Shown here piece by piece: positions 25,934 through 36,355 of a stretch of DNA of 43,807 nucleotides (position 1 is its first letter; the number at the start of each line of letters is the position of its first letter). The notes under the pieces were generated by a model. That model had not been told where the DNA came from. It saw only the letters and a list, made by a program, of their open reading frames with translations, and did no database searches. The stretch comes from Oscillibacter sp. UBA6647 (GTDB taxonomy: Bacteria; Bacillota; Clostridia; Oscillospirales; Oscillospiraceae), in contig DKLF01000121.1 in the NCBI GenBank assembly GCA_002455655.1, positions 2,585 to 46,391 of the forward strand, given 5' to 3'. The position numbers and the translations under genes are program-made.

Positions 25934-28567
25934 TTATTTCCGCGGATTCTTAATGGCGGCCTGCGCGGCGGCAAGACGGGCGATGGGCACACGGAAGGGA
26001 GAGCAGGACACATAGTCCAGACCCACCTTGTGGCAGAACTCCACGGAGGTGGGGTCACCACCGTGCTCGCCGCAGATGCCAAGGTGCAGATCGGAGCGGG
26101 TCTGGCGGCCCAGCTTCACAGCCATCTCCACCAGCTTGCCCACGCCCGTCTGATCCAGATGGGCGAAGGGGTCGGACTCGTAAATCTTCTTCTCGTAATA
26201 GGCATTCAGGAACTTGCCCGCGTCGTCACGGCTGAAGCCAAAGGTCATCTGAGTCAGGTCGTTGGTGCCGAAGGAGAAGAAGTCAGCCTCCTTGGCAACC
26301 TCGTCGGCGGTGAGGGCAGCACGGGGAATCTCAATCATGGTGCCCACCTCATACTTCATGTCGACGCCGGACTCCTTGATGAGCCTGTCGGCCACAGCCA
26401 CCACGATTTCGCGGACGTACTTCAGCTCCTTCACCTCGCCGATCAGGGGAATCATGATGTTGGGGGTAATGCTGTACACGCCCTTCTTGGTGACGGCGAT
26501 GGCGGCGTTGATCACCGCGGTGGTCTGCATCTCGGCAATTTCCGGATAGGAAACGGCCAGACGGCAGCCGCGATGACCCATCATGGGGTTAAACTCATGG
26601 AGACTCTCAATGACGTTTTTCAGCTTCTCCACAGTGATGCCCAGCTCGCCTGCAATTTCCTGAATGTCGGACTCCTTCGTGGGCAGAAACTCGTGCAGAG
26701 GGGGGTCCAGGAAGCGGATGATAACGGGGCAGCCCTCCATGGCTTCATAAATGCCCTCAAAGTCGCTCTGCTGATAGGGCAGGAGCTTGTCGAGAGCCTT
26801 GCGGCGCTCCTCTTCCGTCTCAGCCACGATCATTTCTCGCATGGCCTTGATGCGCGCACCCTCGAAGAACATGTGCTCGGTGCGGCAAAGGCCAATGCCC
26901 TCAGCGCCGAAGCCGCGGCCCTGGGCGGCGTCTCTGGGCGTATCGGCGTTGGTGTAGACGCCCATCTGGCGGTACTCGTCGGCCCAGCCCATCAGGCGGC
27001 CAAAATAGCCGGAGTTGGGGTCGGCGGGGATGGTGCCCACGGCCTCGCCGTAGATATTGCCGGTAGAGCCGTCCAGGGAAATCCAGGTCCCCTCGGAATA
27101 GGTCTTTCCGCCCAGCTCAAACTGCTTTTTCTCATAGCTCACCACGATTTCGCCGCAGCCGGACACGCAGCAGGTGCCCATGCCACGGGCCACCACGGCG
27201 GCGTGAGAGGTCATGCCGCCCCGGACGGTGAGGATGCCCTGCGCAACCTGCATGCCCTCGATATCCTCGGGAGAAGTCTCCAGCCGGACCAGAATCACCT
27301 TTTCGCCCCGGTCGGACCACTCCTTGGCGTCCTCCGCGGTGAAGACCACGCGGCCACAGGCAGCGCCCGGAGACGCGGCCAAACCCTTGCCGATGACGGC
27401 AGCCTTTTTCAGGGCCTCAGGGTCGAACTGGGGGTGCAGCAGCGCGTCCAACTGCTTGGGGTCCACGCGCAAAACGGCTTCCTTCTCGGTAATCATGCCC
27501 TCGTCCACCAGATCCACAGCCACCTTCAGGGCGGCGGCGGCGGTGCGCTTGCCGTTGCGGGTCTGAAGCATATAGAGCTTGCGGTCCTGAATGGTAAACT
27601 CCATATCCTGCATATCGCGGTAATGCGCCTCCAGCTTGTTGGCAATCTGGGCAAACTCCTCGTAAACCTCGGGCATCTCGTCCTTCAGCTTGCTGATGGG
27701 AGAGGGCGTACGCACGCCGGCCACCACATCCTCGCCCTGGGCGTTGATGAGATACTCGCCAAATAGGGCCTTTTCGCCGGTGGCGGGGTTACGGGTGAAG
27801 GCCACGCCGGTGCCGGAATTATTTCCGGTGTTGCCGAAGACCATGGACTGCACGTTGACGGCGGTGCCCCAGTCGTAGGGAATCTCGTTCATCCGGCGAT
27901 AGAAGTTGGCCCGGGGATTGTCCCAGGACCGGAACACGGCCTTCACGGACTCCATCAACTGAACCTTGGGATCCTGCGGAAAGTCCTCGCCCTTTTCCTT
28001 CTTGTAAAACTCCTTGAATTTGACGGTCAGCGCCTTCATATCCTCGGCGTCCAGATCGAGATCGTTTTCCACGCCCTTTTTGGCCTTCATCTCGTCGATG
28101 ATTTCCTCAAAGCGCTTCTTGCTCAGCTCCATCACCACGTCAGAGAACATCTGAATGAACCGGCGATAGGAGTCATAGGCAAAGCGGGGATTGCCGGTCT
28201 TCTTGGCAAAGCCCTCCACGGCCACATCGTTCAGGCCCAGATTCAGGATGGTGTCCATCATGCCGGGCATGGAGGCCCGTGCGCCGGAGCGGACGGAAAC
28301 CAGCAGCGGGTCGCTGGGGTCACCGAACTTCTTGCCGTTTTCCCCCTCCAGCCAGGTCATATTCTCCTCAATCTCCGCCTGAATGCCGGCGCTGATCTGG
28401 CGACCGTCGGTATAATACTGGGTGCAGGCCTCGGTTGTGATGGTGAAGCCCTGAGGGACGGGCATCCCGGCCAGAGTCATCTCGGCCAGGTTTGCGCCCT
28501 TGCCGCCCAGCAGCTCGCGCATTTCCTTATTTCCCTCGGAAAATTTGTAGACATATTTTTTTGCCAT
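25934..28567 (-). CDS. ppdK: Pyruvate, phosphate dikinase
   Basis: Interconverts pyruvate + ATP + Pi and PEP + AMP + PPi; in clostridia it often works in glycolytic or gluconeogenic PEP/pyruvate exchange. Domain order is complete: N-terminal ATP-grasp (GGKGANLAEMTLAGMPVPQGFTI at the start, QSMVFGNTGNNSGTGVAFTRNPATGE), the phosphohistidine swivel domain with GGMTSHAAVVARG (catalytic His near 455), and the C-terminal PEP/pyruvate barrel with GTNDLTQMTFGFSRDD and GICGEHGG (Cys near 830). Length 877 aa is normal. Preceded by a TTGTCT-N17-TATAAT promoter and GGAGGAAAAACAC. Monocistronic. Confidence 0.98.
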   Translation of the reverse strand: MAKKYVYKFSEGNKEMRELLGGKGANLAEMTLAGMPVPQGFTITTEACTQYYTDGRQISAGIQAEIEENMTWLEGENGKKFGDPSDPLLVSVRSGARASMPGMMDTILNLGLNDVAVEGFAKKTGNPRFAYDSYRRFIQMFSDVVMELSKKRFEEIIDEMKAKKGVENDLDLDAEDMKALTVKFKEFYKKEKGEDFPQDPKVQLMESVKAVFRSWDNPRANFYRRMNEIPYDWGTAVNVQSMVFGNTGNNSGTGVAFTRNPATGEKALFGEYLINAQGEDVVAGVRTPSPISKLKDEMPEVYEEFAQIANKLEAHYRDMQDMEFTIQDRKLYMLQTRNGKRTAAAALKVAVDLVDEGMITEKEAVLRVDPKQLDALLHPQFDPEALKKAAVIGKGLAASPGAACGRVVFTAEDAKEWSDRGEKVILVRLETSPEDIEGMQVAQGILTVRGGMTSHAAVVARGMGTCCVSGCGEIVVSYEKKQFELGGKTYSEGTWISLDGSTGNIYGEAVGTIPADPNSGYFGRLMGWADEYRQMGVYTNADTPRDAAQGRGFGAEGIGLCRTEHMFFEGARIKAMREMIVAETEEERRKALDKLLPYQQSDFEGIYEAMEGCPVIIRFLDPPLHEFLPTKESDIQEIAGELGITVEKLKNVIESLHEFNPMMGHRGCRLAVSYPEIAEMQTTAVINAAIAVTKKGVYSITPNIMIPLIGEVKELKYVREIVVAVADRLIKESGVDMKYEVGTMIEIPRAALTADEVAKEADFFSFGTNDLTQMTFGFSRDDAGKFLNAYYEKKIYESDPFAHLDQTGVGKLVEMAVKLGRQTRSDLHLGICGEHGGDPTSVEFCHKVGLDYVSCSPFRVPIARLAAAQAAIKNPRK

Positions 28568-28644
28568 GTGTTTTTCCTCCGTCTTAGAATTGCCCTGCGG
28601 CAGGGAAAGCCAGTAAACGATTGCCTCAAGAATTGAATAGAATC

Positions 28645-28673
28645 ATTATATAGGGATATGAAGGAAAAGACAA
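28645..28673 (-). promoter_or_regulatory. ppdK: ppdK promoter
   Basis: Read on the minus strand: -35 TTGTCT (28673-28668), 17-base spacer, -10 TATAAT (28650-28645), about 80 bases before the ppdK start. Between this and the opposite promoter lies an 8-bp inverted repeat AAATTGTA (28708-28715) / TACAATTT (28728-28735) that could be an operator. Confidence 0.65.
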
Positions 28674-28775
28674 GTCACAATTCAATCAGACGAACTACGG
28701 AGAGCAAAAATTGTAAGAGAAATTTTGTACAATTTCTACAACGCGCATGAATTTCAGGCCTAAAAACGGAGCGAG

Positions 28776-28804
28776 TTGATTTATTCACATATTTGACATA
28801 TAAT
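28776..28804 (+). promoter_or_regulatory. Promoter for the membrane protein gene at 28853
   Basis: -35 TTGATT (28776-28781), 17-base spacer, -10 TATAAT (28799-28804). The start codon follows 48 bases later with GAGGAGGG as ribosome binding site. Confidence 0.75.
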
Positions 28805-28852
28805 ACAAGCAACTGTAAAATAGGTAAAAATTACGAGGAGGGCTAACTAAAT

Positions 28853-30745
28853 ATGCCTTTTCACATCAATTTTACACCCGGAAACGGCTTTGATCCCAGC
28901 GGCTCCGGGGGCTTTGGGGGACCTCAAAGCGGCGGAAACGGAGCCACTCCCCCGCCATTTACCCGGCGGCCCAAAAAGGAGCGCAAGCCCCGCAAGTCCG
29001 TTGGCAACCGGTTTACCCGTGTGCTGCTCAATCTGCTGGTGACGCTGGCGGTGGGCTTGGCTTATTTTTATGTAAATCTGCCTGCGCTGAATTTCCAAAG
29101 CCAGGAGTTTTATGTGTTTCTATTCCTGCTGTGCGCGGTATACTGCGGCTGCGCGGTGCTCACCTCCGGCTTTCAGGGCGACGGAGCGAAGGGTTACTTC
29201 CATTTTGTAAAAAAGCAGTGCACAATTCCCTTTTCTCTGGCATTGGCAATGATTATTGTGACGGCGGTGGGCTCGCTTGCGGGCTGGGTGGTCATTCGCG
29301 CCAAGAGTTACAGCGAGCTGCTTCCGATTGAGACGGGGGACTTTGCCCAGGATGTGGATGAGATCTCCTATGATCAGATTCCCATGCTGGACGCGGACTC
29401 CGCCGCCCTGCTGGGCAACCGGAAGCTGGGCGAACTGGCGGACATGGTTTCCCAGTTCGAGATTCTCAGCACCTATACCCAGATTAACTACCGGGGCCGC
29501 CCTGTCCGGGTCACCTCTCTGGCTTACGGCGATGTTATCAAGTGGTTTACCAACCGGGCGCAGGGTCTTCCGGCCTATATCATCATTGACATGGTGACGC
29601 AGGACGCGGATGTAATCCGGCTTCCCGAGGGTATGAAATACACCGTGGCAGAGCACTTTGGCCGCAATCTTAACCGGCATCTGCGGTTTCAGTTCCCCAC
29701 CATGATGTTTGACACGCCGGTGTTTGAGATTGATGAGGAAGGCGTTCCCTATTGGGTCAGCGCCCGCATCGTGAAAACCATCGGCCTGTTTGGCGGCATG
29801 GATATTCATGGCGCGGTGCTCACCAACGCCATCACCGGCGAAAGCACGTATTACGAGGATGTCCCCACTTGGGTGGACCGGGTATACAACAGCAATCTGG
29901 TGATGCAGCAGTATGACTATTACGGCAGCTATCACAGCGGCTTTTTCAACTCCATTTTCGGCCAGCGCAACGTGACCCAGACCACCGAAGGCTATAACTA
30001 TATTGCCATCGGAGACGACGTGTATATGTACACAGGCGTCACCTCCGTCACTTCTGACGAGTCTATTATCGGCTTTTTGCTGTGCAATCAACGGACCAAG
30101 GAGACGCATTTTTACTCCATCGCGGGGGCAACGGAGTATTCCGCCCAAGGCTCCGCCCAGAGTAAGGTCCAGCAGATGAACTATCAGGCCACCTTCCCCC
30201 TGCTGTTGAACATTGCCGAACAGCCCACCTATTTCATGGCGCTGAAGGGCGCGGATGGTCTGGTGAAGATGTATGCCATGGTCAACGTCCAGCAGTATCA
30301 GATTGTGGCCACCGGGTCCACGTTGGCGGAGTGCGAAATCAACTACCGCACCGCTTTGGCGGACAACAAGCTGATTGACAACGATCAGGCGGAGGTGGTC
30401 CCCTCCGATCAGCAGGAAATTTCGGGCGTTTTGGCAGAAATCCGCTCGGCGGTGATGGACGGAAACAGCTATTACTTCCTGCGTCTGGAGGGAGCGGACA
30501 CGTTCTACGCCGTCAGCGCGGCAAAAAATCCTCTGGCGGTGATTCTCAACGTGGGCGACCGGGTGCGTGTCACCTATACCGCAGGCAGCGAGGGCAGCAT
30601 CCTCACCGCGGGCAGCGTGACGGCAGAGGGCAAAACGGCGGAGTCGGTTTTGCCGCCCGCCCAGACGGACGTTTCGGAACCCGACGGAACGCAGACGGAG
30701 CAGACGCCCGCCGACGACGCGCAGGCCCCCGCTGAGGTTGCTTGA
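28853..30745 (+). CDS. Uncharacterised membrane protein with large extracytoplasmic domain
   Basis: I do not recognise this protein. The N terminus (about 1-55) is Gly/Pro-rich, then basic (RRPKKERKPRKS). Three hydrophobic helices follow, near residues 58-78, 88-108 and 125-150. The remaining ~480 residues lack membrane segments and look like a folded soluble domain (many aromatic and beta-like stretches, e.g. YYEDVPTWVDRVYNSNLVMQQYDYYGSYHSGFF). The C-terminal ~35 residues are Pro/Glu/Thr-rich. The late segment EIRSAVMDGNSYYFLRLEG and VILNVGDRVRVTYTAGS resembles an OB-fold-like barrel, a weak impression. It has its own promoter and probably used the terminator now interrupted by the IS. 630 aa. 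Confidence 0.85.
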   Translation: MPFHINFTPGNGFDPSGSGGFGGPQSGGNGATPPPFTRRPKKERKPRKSVGNRFTRVLLNLLVTLAVGLAYFYVNLPALNFQSQEFYVFLFLLCAVYCGCAVLTSGFQGDGAKGYFHFVKKQCTIPFSLALAMIIVTAVGSLAGWVVIRAKSYSELLPIETGDFAQDVDEISYDQIPMLDADSAALLGNRKLGELADMVSQFEILSTYTQINYRGRPVRVTSLAYGDVIKWFTNRAQGLPAYIIIDMVTQDADVIRLPEGMKYTVAEHFGRNLNRHLRFQFPTMMFDTPVFEIDEEGVPYWVSARIVKTIGLFGGMDIHGAVLTNAITGESTYYEDVPTWVDRVYNSNLVMQQYDYYGSYHSGFFNSIFGQRNVTQTTEGYNYIAIGDDVYMYTGVTSVTSDESIIGFLLCNQRTKETHFYSIAGATEYSAQGSAQSKVQQMNYQATFPLLLNIAEQPTYFMALKGADGLVKMYAMVNVQQYQIVATGSTLAECEINYRTALADNKLIDNDQAEVVPSDQQEISGVLAEIRSAVMDGNSYYFLRLEGADTFYAVSAAKNPLAVILNVGDRVRVTYTAGSEGSILTAGSVTAEGKTAESVLPPAQTDVSEPDGTQTEQTPADDAQAPAEVA

Positions 30746-30848
30746 GTTCTTTAACCCTTCGCGGGACGATCAAACGTGGGCGCAAAGGTTTCTATCTGAA
30801 ATTTCAGACAATCAAGCGCATCAATTATAATTGTGCTGTGCGGAAAAA

Positions 30849-30880
30849 GGCGGTGGACGGTCATATGACTGTCCACCGCT
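30849..30880. repeat. Left 32-bp direct repeat (target-site duplication) with terminator palindrome
   Basis: Identical to 32454-32485. It contains a 30-base near-perfect palindrome (30850-30879; half-site GCGGTGGACGGTCAT, one mismatch). On the left side AAAAA (30844-30848) is kept, so minus-strand transcripts leaving the IS meet a hairpin followed by U5, whereas plus-strand transcripts from the upstream gene lose their T-tract (CTCAGTC follows). Confidence 0.93.
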
Positions 30881-30901
30881 CAGTCTGTCGAAGAACCCGG
30901 T

Positions 30902-32377
30902 TTACGCGGCAGCATAAACCGGGTTCTGGCTATATTCAAGCCAGAAAAGGGCGTATGGGAAGCGGAACAAAGAAGTCCTCCACTTCCATTTGGCCAGCTT
31001 TTTGAGATTCATGGAAGCAAATTTAAGCTTCACCCAGTTGGTTACCTGAGTGAGGCCTCGGCACTGCGCATAACGCATAGCGTGTTTTTCCTTGGCGTCA
31101 GCAAAGACCCGTTCTATGGTTTCTTTGCGCCGCGCGTACAGCTCCCGATATTCCGGTGTGTAACGGGCATCGTCCGCCAGCTCTTCGTAATCCTTCCAAA
31201 TGTGCCGCTGCACCGTCTTGACGCAATCTTTGGAGTGGGTACACATCTGTCGGGTGGGGCAAGTGGCGCAGATTTTGGGGTCGCTTTTGTATTCCCGATA
31301 GCCTTCCCGGTTTGTCGTGGCGTAGCGTAGGGGATGGTATTCCGGGCAGATGATGCAGTCATAGTATTCATCATAAACATACTTCCACCACGCATGGCCG
31401 CCTTTCATGGTCATGGGGCGCTTGTAGGCTGTGGATAGTACGCGGGAATCCTTAAAAACCTTCTTGCAGATGTGGGGCGTCTTATAGGCGGAGTCAGCGA
31501 CGACAGTCTCAATATCGGGAAAGGACGCTGTCACTTTGTCATATACATCATCAAAAGCCACGCTGTCATGGACGTTTCCCGCCGTGACCACGGTTTCCAG
31601 AATGAAACCGTTCTTGTCGCAGGCGGTGTGGGCTTCATAGGCAAACTTACGCTCGTGCTCTCCCTTCACAAACAGCCCGCAGTCCGGGTCTGTTACACTC
31701 TTTGTCACTGTGCGGGTTTTCTTTTCCTTTTTCCGGCGAGCCAGCTTCTTTTTGGAGGTGTTGTCCCGGCGCTTTTTCGGCGGCACGGGTGGTTCTTCAT
31801 CATCCTCAAACGGCGCCTTGCCGTGGGCTTCCCGGTCAGCGTTCACCTCTTCCATCAGTTCCTGCGCATAGCGTTTGGATGCTACCGGAATGACTGCCTT
31901 GACCTGCTTTTTCGTGTTGGCGCTGGCTTTAATGTGGGTTCCGTCGATGAATACCGCTTGAGGCGAGAGATAGCCCGCGTCCGCGACTTCCTCCAAAATC
32001 CACGCAAAGATTTGATTGACTGTTTCCTCTGTAAAGCGGTGACGGAAATTGTAGCTCACTGTGGAAAAGTGGGGCGTCCCCTCCTGAAGCGTGTAGCCCA
32101 GAAACCAGCGGTAGGCCGTGTTTAAATAAACCTCCTCCGCTGTTCTGCGCAGAGAGGGCAGCCCATACAGGTGCTGGATGAGCACGGTCTTCACCAGAAC
32201 AACCGGGTCTACACTGGGTCGACCGTTATCCTCGCTGTAGAGCGGCTCCACCATCTCGTACACCCGTTCCCAGTTTACTGCCGCGTCAATTTTCCGCAGC
32301 AGATGATTCTGCGGTACCAGACTTTCCGTATCTACCATTTCTAGCACGCCGCGATCTAATTTTCCTCGTTGCAACAT
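30902..32377 (-). CDS. IS1182-family transposase
   Basis: DDE transposase of the IS1182 group. The N-terminal DUF772-type region has VKTVLIQHLYGLPSLRRTAEEV and NTAYRWFLGY. The catalytic core shows VFIDGTHIKASAN (first Asp), ETVVADSAYKT (second Asp) and RKETIERVFADAKEKHAMRYAQCRG (Glu of the Y/R-E-K motif). A basic stretch (KKRRDNTSKKKLARRKKEKKTR begins it) and a Cys-rich segment (CATCPTRQMC) lie between. 491 aa, full length, no frameshift. ATG at 32377 has only a weak ribosome binding site (GTGGA). It stands between convergent genes of unrelated function, so it belongs only to the IS. Confidence 0.95.
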   Translation of the reverse strand: MLQRGKLDRGVLEMVDTESLVPQNHLLRKIDAAVNWERVYEMVEPLYSEDNGRPSVDPVVLVKTVLIQHLYGLPSLRRTAEEVYLNTAYRWFLGYTLQEGTPHFSTVSYNFRHRFTEETVNQIFAWILEEVADAGYLSPQAVFIDGTHIKASANTKKQVKAVIPVASKRYAQELMEEVNADREAHGKAPFEDDEEPPVPPKKRRDNTSKKKLARRKKEKKTRTVTKSVTDPDCGLFVKGEHERKFAYEAHTACDKNGFILETVVTAGNVHDSVAFDDVYDKVTASFPDIETVVADSAYKTPHICKKVFKDSRVLSTAYKRPMTMKGGHAWWKYVYDEYYDCIICPEYHPLRYATTNREGYREYKSDPKICATCPTRQMCTHSKDCVKTVQRHIWKDYEELADDARYTPEYRELYARRKETIERVFADAKEKHAMRYAQCRGLTQVTNWVKLKFASMNLKKLAKWKWRTSLFRFPYALFWLEYSQNPVYAAA

Positions 32378-32415
32378 TCCACATCACCCAAGTACTATTT
32401 TATCAGATATAAATG

Positions 32416-32443
32416 AAAAAGCCCAGCTCTTGCTAGGCTTTTT
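32416..32443. terminator. Hairpin inside the IS right end
   Basis: AAAAAGCC (32416-32423), AGC (32425-32427), loop of four, GCT (32432-32434), GGCTTTTT (32436-32443): a 12-bp stem with one wobble, with A and T runs on both sides. It lies upstream of the transposase start and can stop readthrough into the IS from the clpC side and out of it on the other strand. Confidence 0.65.
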
Positions 32444-32453
32444 CGACAGACTG

Positions 32454-32485
32454 GGCGGTGGACGGTCATATGACTGTCCACCGCT
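32454..32485. repeat. Right 32-bp direct repeat (target-site duplication) with terminator palindrome
   Basis: Exact copy of 30849-30880; palindrome at 32455-32484. TTTTT follows on the right (32485-32489). Plus-strand transcripts from the IS meet a complete terminator here; minus-strand clpC transcripts reach the palindrome but run into IS sequence and not a T-tract. Confidence 0.93.
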
Positions 32486-32502
32486 TTTTGCAGGTCGAGA
32501 TA

Positions 32503-34953
<2,451 letters not shown>

Positions 34954-34985
34954 TGTTTTTCTCCCCTTTCAAAGGAACGTCCTTG

Positions 34986-35495
34986 TTATTCCGCCTTGGG
35001 CGGCGCCTGATCCTTGGCAGGTGCCTGCTGCTGCGGCTTTTCCTGATCCAGCTCGTGAATCTGATCCCGTATTTGCGCGGCTTTTTCAAAGTCCTCCCGC
35101 AGCACGGCAGCTCTCTGCTCCAGACGCAGGGCATTTAACTGACGCATTTTCGCAAAATATGCCTGCTCCTTCTCCTCCACCAAGGGTTTTTCCCGGACCT
35201 CCTGCTGCTGTGCGGGAGCCGCGCCCAGCGCGGGCATCTGGCGAAAGAAATCGTCAAAAATATCCTCTCCGAAAAGGGACGGTCCCAGCAGAGAGGTCTG
35301 GGGGCTGAAAAAGCTGTTCAGCAGGCCACCGCCGAAAAAGTCCTGCATCATTCTGCGGTTATGCGCGGCCACGGCCTGAGTATAGCCCAGCTTTTCGGCG
35401 CACTCGCTGCAAAGATGGGCTTTCTCCACATGTCCGTTCACGTTGCTCTCATAAACGAAGTTGATTTCATTCTTTCCACAATGTTCGCATTTCAT
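34986..35495 (-). CDS. mcsA: McsA-like zinc-finger/UVR protein
   Basis: Partner gene of CtsR in the clpC operon. The N terminus carries CEHCGKNEINF and CSECAEKLG, two CxxC pairs of the McsA zinc finger. A Phe/Gly-rich linker (FFGGGLLNSFFSPQTS) follows, then a UVR motif at about 118-152 (LNALRLEQRAAVLREDFEKAAQIRDQIHEL). A Gln/Pro/Lys-rich tail ends the protein. McsA normally activates the arginine kinase McsB and helps inactivate CtsR on stress; here no mcsB lies between it and clpC. 169 aa. GAGGAGG precedes the ATG. Confidence 0.93.
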   Translation of the reverse strand: MKCEHCGKNEINFVYESNVNGHVEKAHLCSECAEKLGYTQAVAAHNRRMMQDFFGGGLLNSFFSPQTSLLGPSLFGEDIFDDFFRQMPALGAAPAQQQEVREKPLVEEKEQAYFAKMRQLNALRLEQRAAVLREDFEKAAQIRDQIHELDQEKPQQQAPAKDQAPPKAE

Positions 35496-35588
35496 AATTG
35501 TTTCCTCCTCAAGTCTATATAAAAATCATTATCCAAAACAGTTTGTACCGCGCGCGGTCTTGTCTTCCCGGCACGTGGACAGGGAAAA

Positions 35589-36044
35589 TCACTCCACCTG
35601 ATGAATCAAAACCTGCTTCATCATTTCCGCCCGGACGGAATCACGCAGCTCTCGGGGCACAGCCCCCAGCGCCCGGTCGTCCATACAGGTCAGCAGCGTT
35701 TCCCCCACGCTGTCCTCCAGCGCACCGGAAGACACCAAGTTGCTCAAAATCGCTCTTGCCGAGGGGAAATCCAGCCGATCGCCCACGGAGTTAATCACAT
35801 GCATCAGCAGCATCTGCCGGTCCATGCGCACCCGGGTAATCCGGATATATCCGTTGCCCCCCCGGCGGCTTTCCACGATATAACCGTGCTCAGGGGAAAA
35901 ACGGGTGCTCATTACGTAGTTAATCTGGCTTGGCACGCAGTTAAACCGCTGAGCCAAATCGCTTCTCTGCACCTCCAGCACTCCGCCGTCGGCCTCGTTC
36001 AGGCTTTCTTGCAGGAAGCTGGCAATCAAATCGGAGATGCCCAC
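35589..36044 (-). CDS. ctsR: Class III stress gene repressor CtsR
   Basis: Winged-helix repressor of clp genes. It reads ISDLIASFLQESLNEADGGVLEVQRSDLAQRFNCVPSQINYVMSTRF, then the wing ESRRGGNGYIRI containing the conserved RGG(G/N)GYI glycine-rich loop that acts as the thermosensor in Bacillus. The C-terminal dimer domain follows. 151 aa. The initiation codon is GTG at 36044, with AAAGAGGCGG upstream. It heads the ctsR-mcsA-clpC operon and has two CtsR boxes around its own promoter, so it is autoregulated. Confidence 0.96.
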   Translation of the reverse strand: MGISDLIASFLQESLNEADGGVLEVQRSDLAQRFNCVPSQINYVMSTRFSPEHGYIVESRRGGNGYIRITRVRMDRQMLLMHVINSVGDRLDFPSARAILSNLVSSGALEDSVGETLLTCMDDRALGAVPRELRDSVRAEMMKQVLIHQVE

Positions 36045-36102
36045 TTAGACCGCCTCTTTCTCTTATGTTAATTCACTCATAACGCCTTGTATCAGGTTTG
36101 AC

Positions 36103-36119
36103 TTTGACTTTCTTTAACC
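36103..36119 (-). promoter_or_regulatory. CtsR box 2 (in the leader)
   Basis: On the minus strand GGTTAAAGAAAGTCAAA, one base off the heptad-repeat consensus GGTCAAANANAGTCAAA. It lies just downstream of the predicted transcription start, ideal for repression. Confidence 0.75.
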
Positions 36120-36133
36120 TTTGTTTGATACGT

Positions 36134-36161
36134 AGTATAGCACCGTCATCAGAAATGTCAA
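36134..36161 (-). promoter_or_regulatory. ctsR: Promoter of ctsR-mcsA-clpC
   Basis: Minus strand: -35 TTGACA (36161-36156), 16-base spacer, -10 TATACT (36139-36134). Flanked by a CtsR box on each side. Confidence 0.8.
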
Positions 36162-36170
36162 GGGGTATTT

Positions 36171-36187
36171 TTTGACTTTCTTTGACC
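36171..36187 (-). promoter_or_regulatory. CtsR box 1 (upstream of -35)
   Basis: On the minus strand GGTCAAAGAAAGTCAAA, a perfect match to the CtsR heptad consensus, ten bases upstream of the -35. Confidence 0.88.
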
Positions 36188-36296
36188 AAATTGAAAAGAA
36201 ATTGTGAACACCACCCAATCTCTCTCAAAAGTTACAAAAAACGCGGTTATACACGACAAACTGCCTAAATTTCCAATATATTTTTCACAGAAACGC

Positions 36297-36324
36297 TTGC
36301 TTTTTTTTTAACGTGTGCTACAAT
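36297..36324 (+). promoter_or_regulatory. Ferredoxin promoter
   Basis: -35 TTGCTT (36297-36302), 16-base T-rich spacer, -10 TACAAT (36319-36324). The ATG follows 32 bases later with GGAGG at 36342-36346. Confidence 0.6.
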
Positions 36325-36355
36325 AAATTTACTAATTTTATGGAGGTGCTTTTCC

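Larger units (their letters stand above)
30881..32453 (-). mobile_element. IS1182-family insertion sequence, complete (1573 bp)
   Basis: Bounded by imperfect terminal inverted repeats that begin CAGTCTGTCGAA at both ends (30881-30892, and reading inward from 32453), 16 of the first 18 positions matching, and by a 32-bp direct repeat outside each end. It holds one transposase gene on the minus strand. Near the right end, inside the IR, is a hairpin AAAAAGCC/GGCTTTTT (32416-32443) that probably shields the transposase from outside transcription. The family is known for long and variable target duplications; the intact ORF and identical repeats point to a recent insertion. Confidence 0.92.

Noticed and set aside
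25898..27766. 622-codon open frame antisense to ppdK
   Set aside because: PPDK on the other strand has all catalytic motifs over this whole stretch. The antisense translation is rich in His, Gly and Leu with no family signature, the usual result of GC-rich third codon positions.
30850..32484. The two 30-base palindromes as a dispersed REP-type repeat or CRISPR-like element
   Set aside because: Only two copies occur, exactly flanking the IS as part of a 32-bp direct repeat, and their outer flanks rebuild one terminator.
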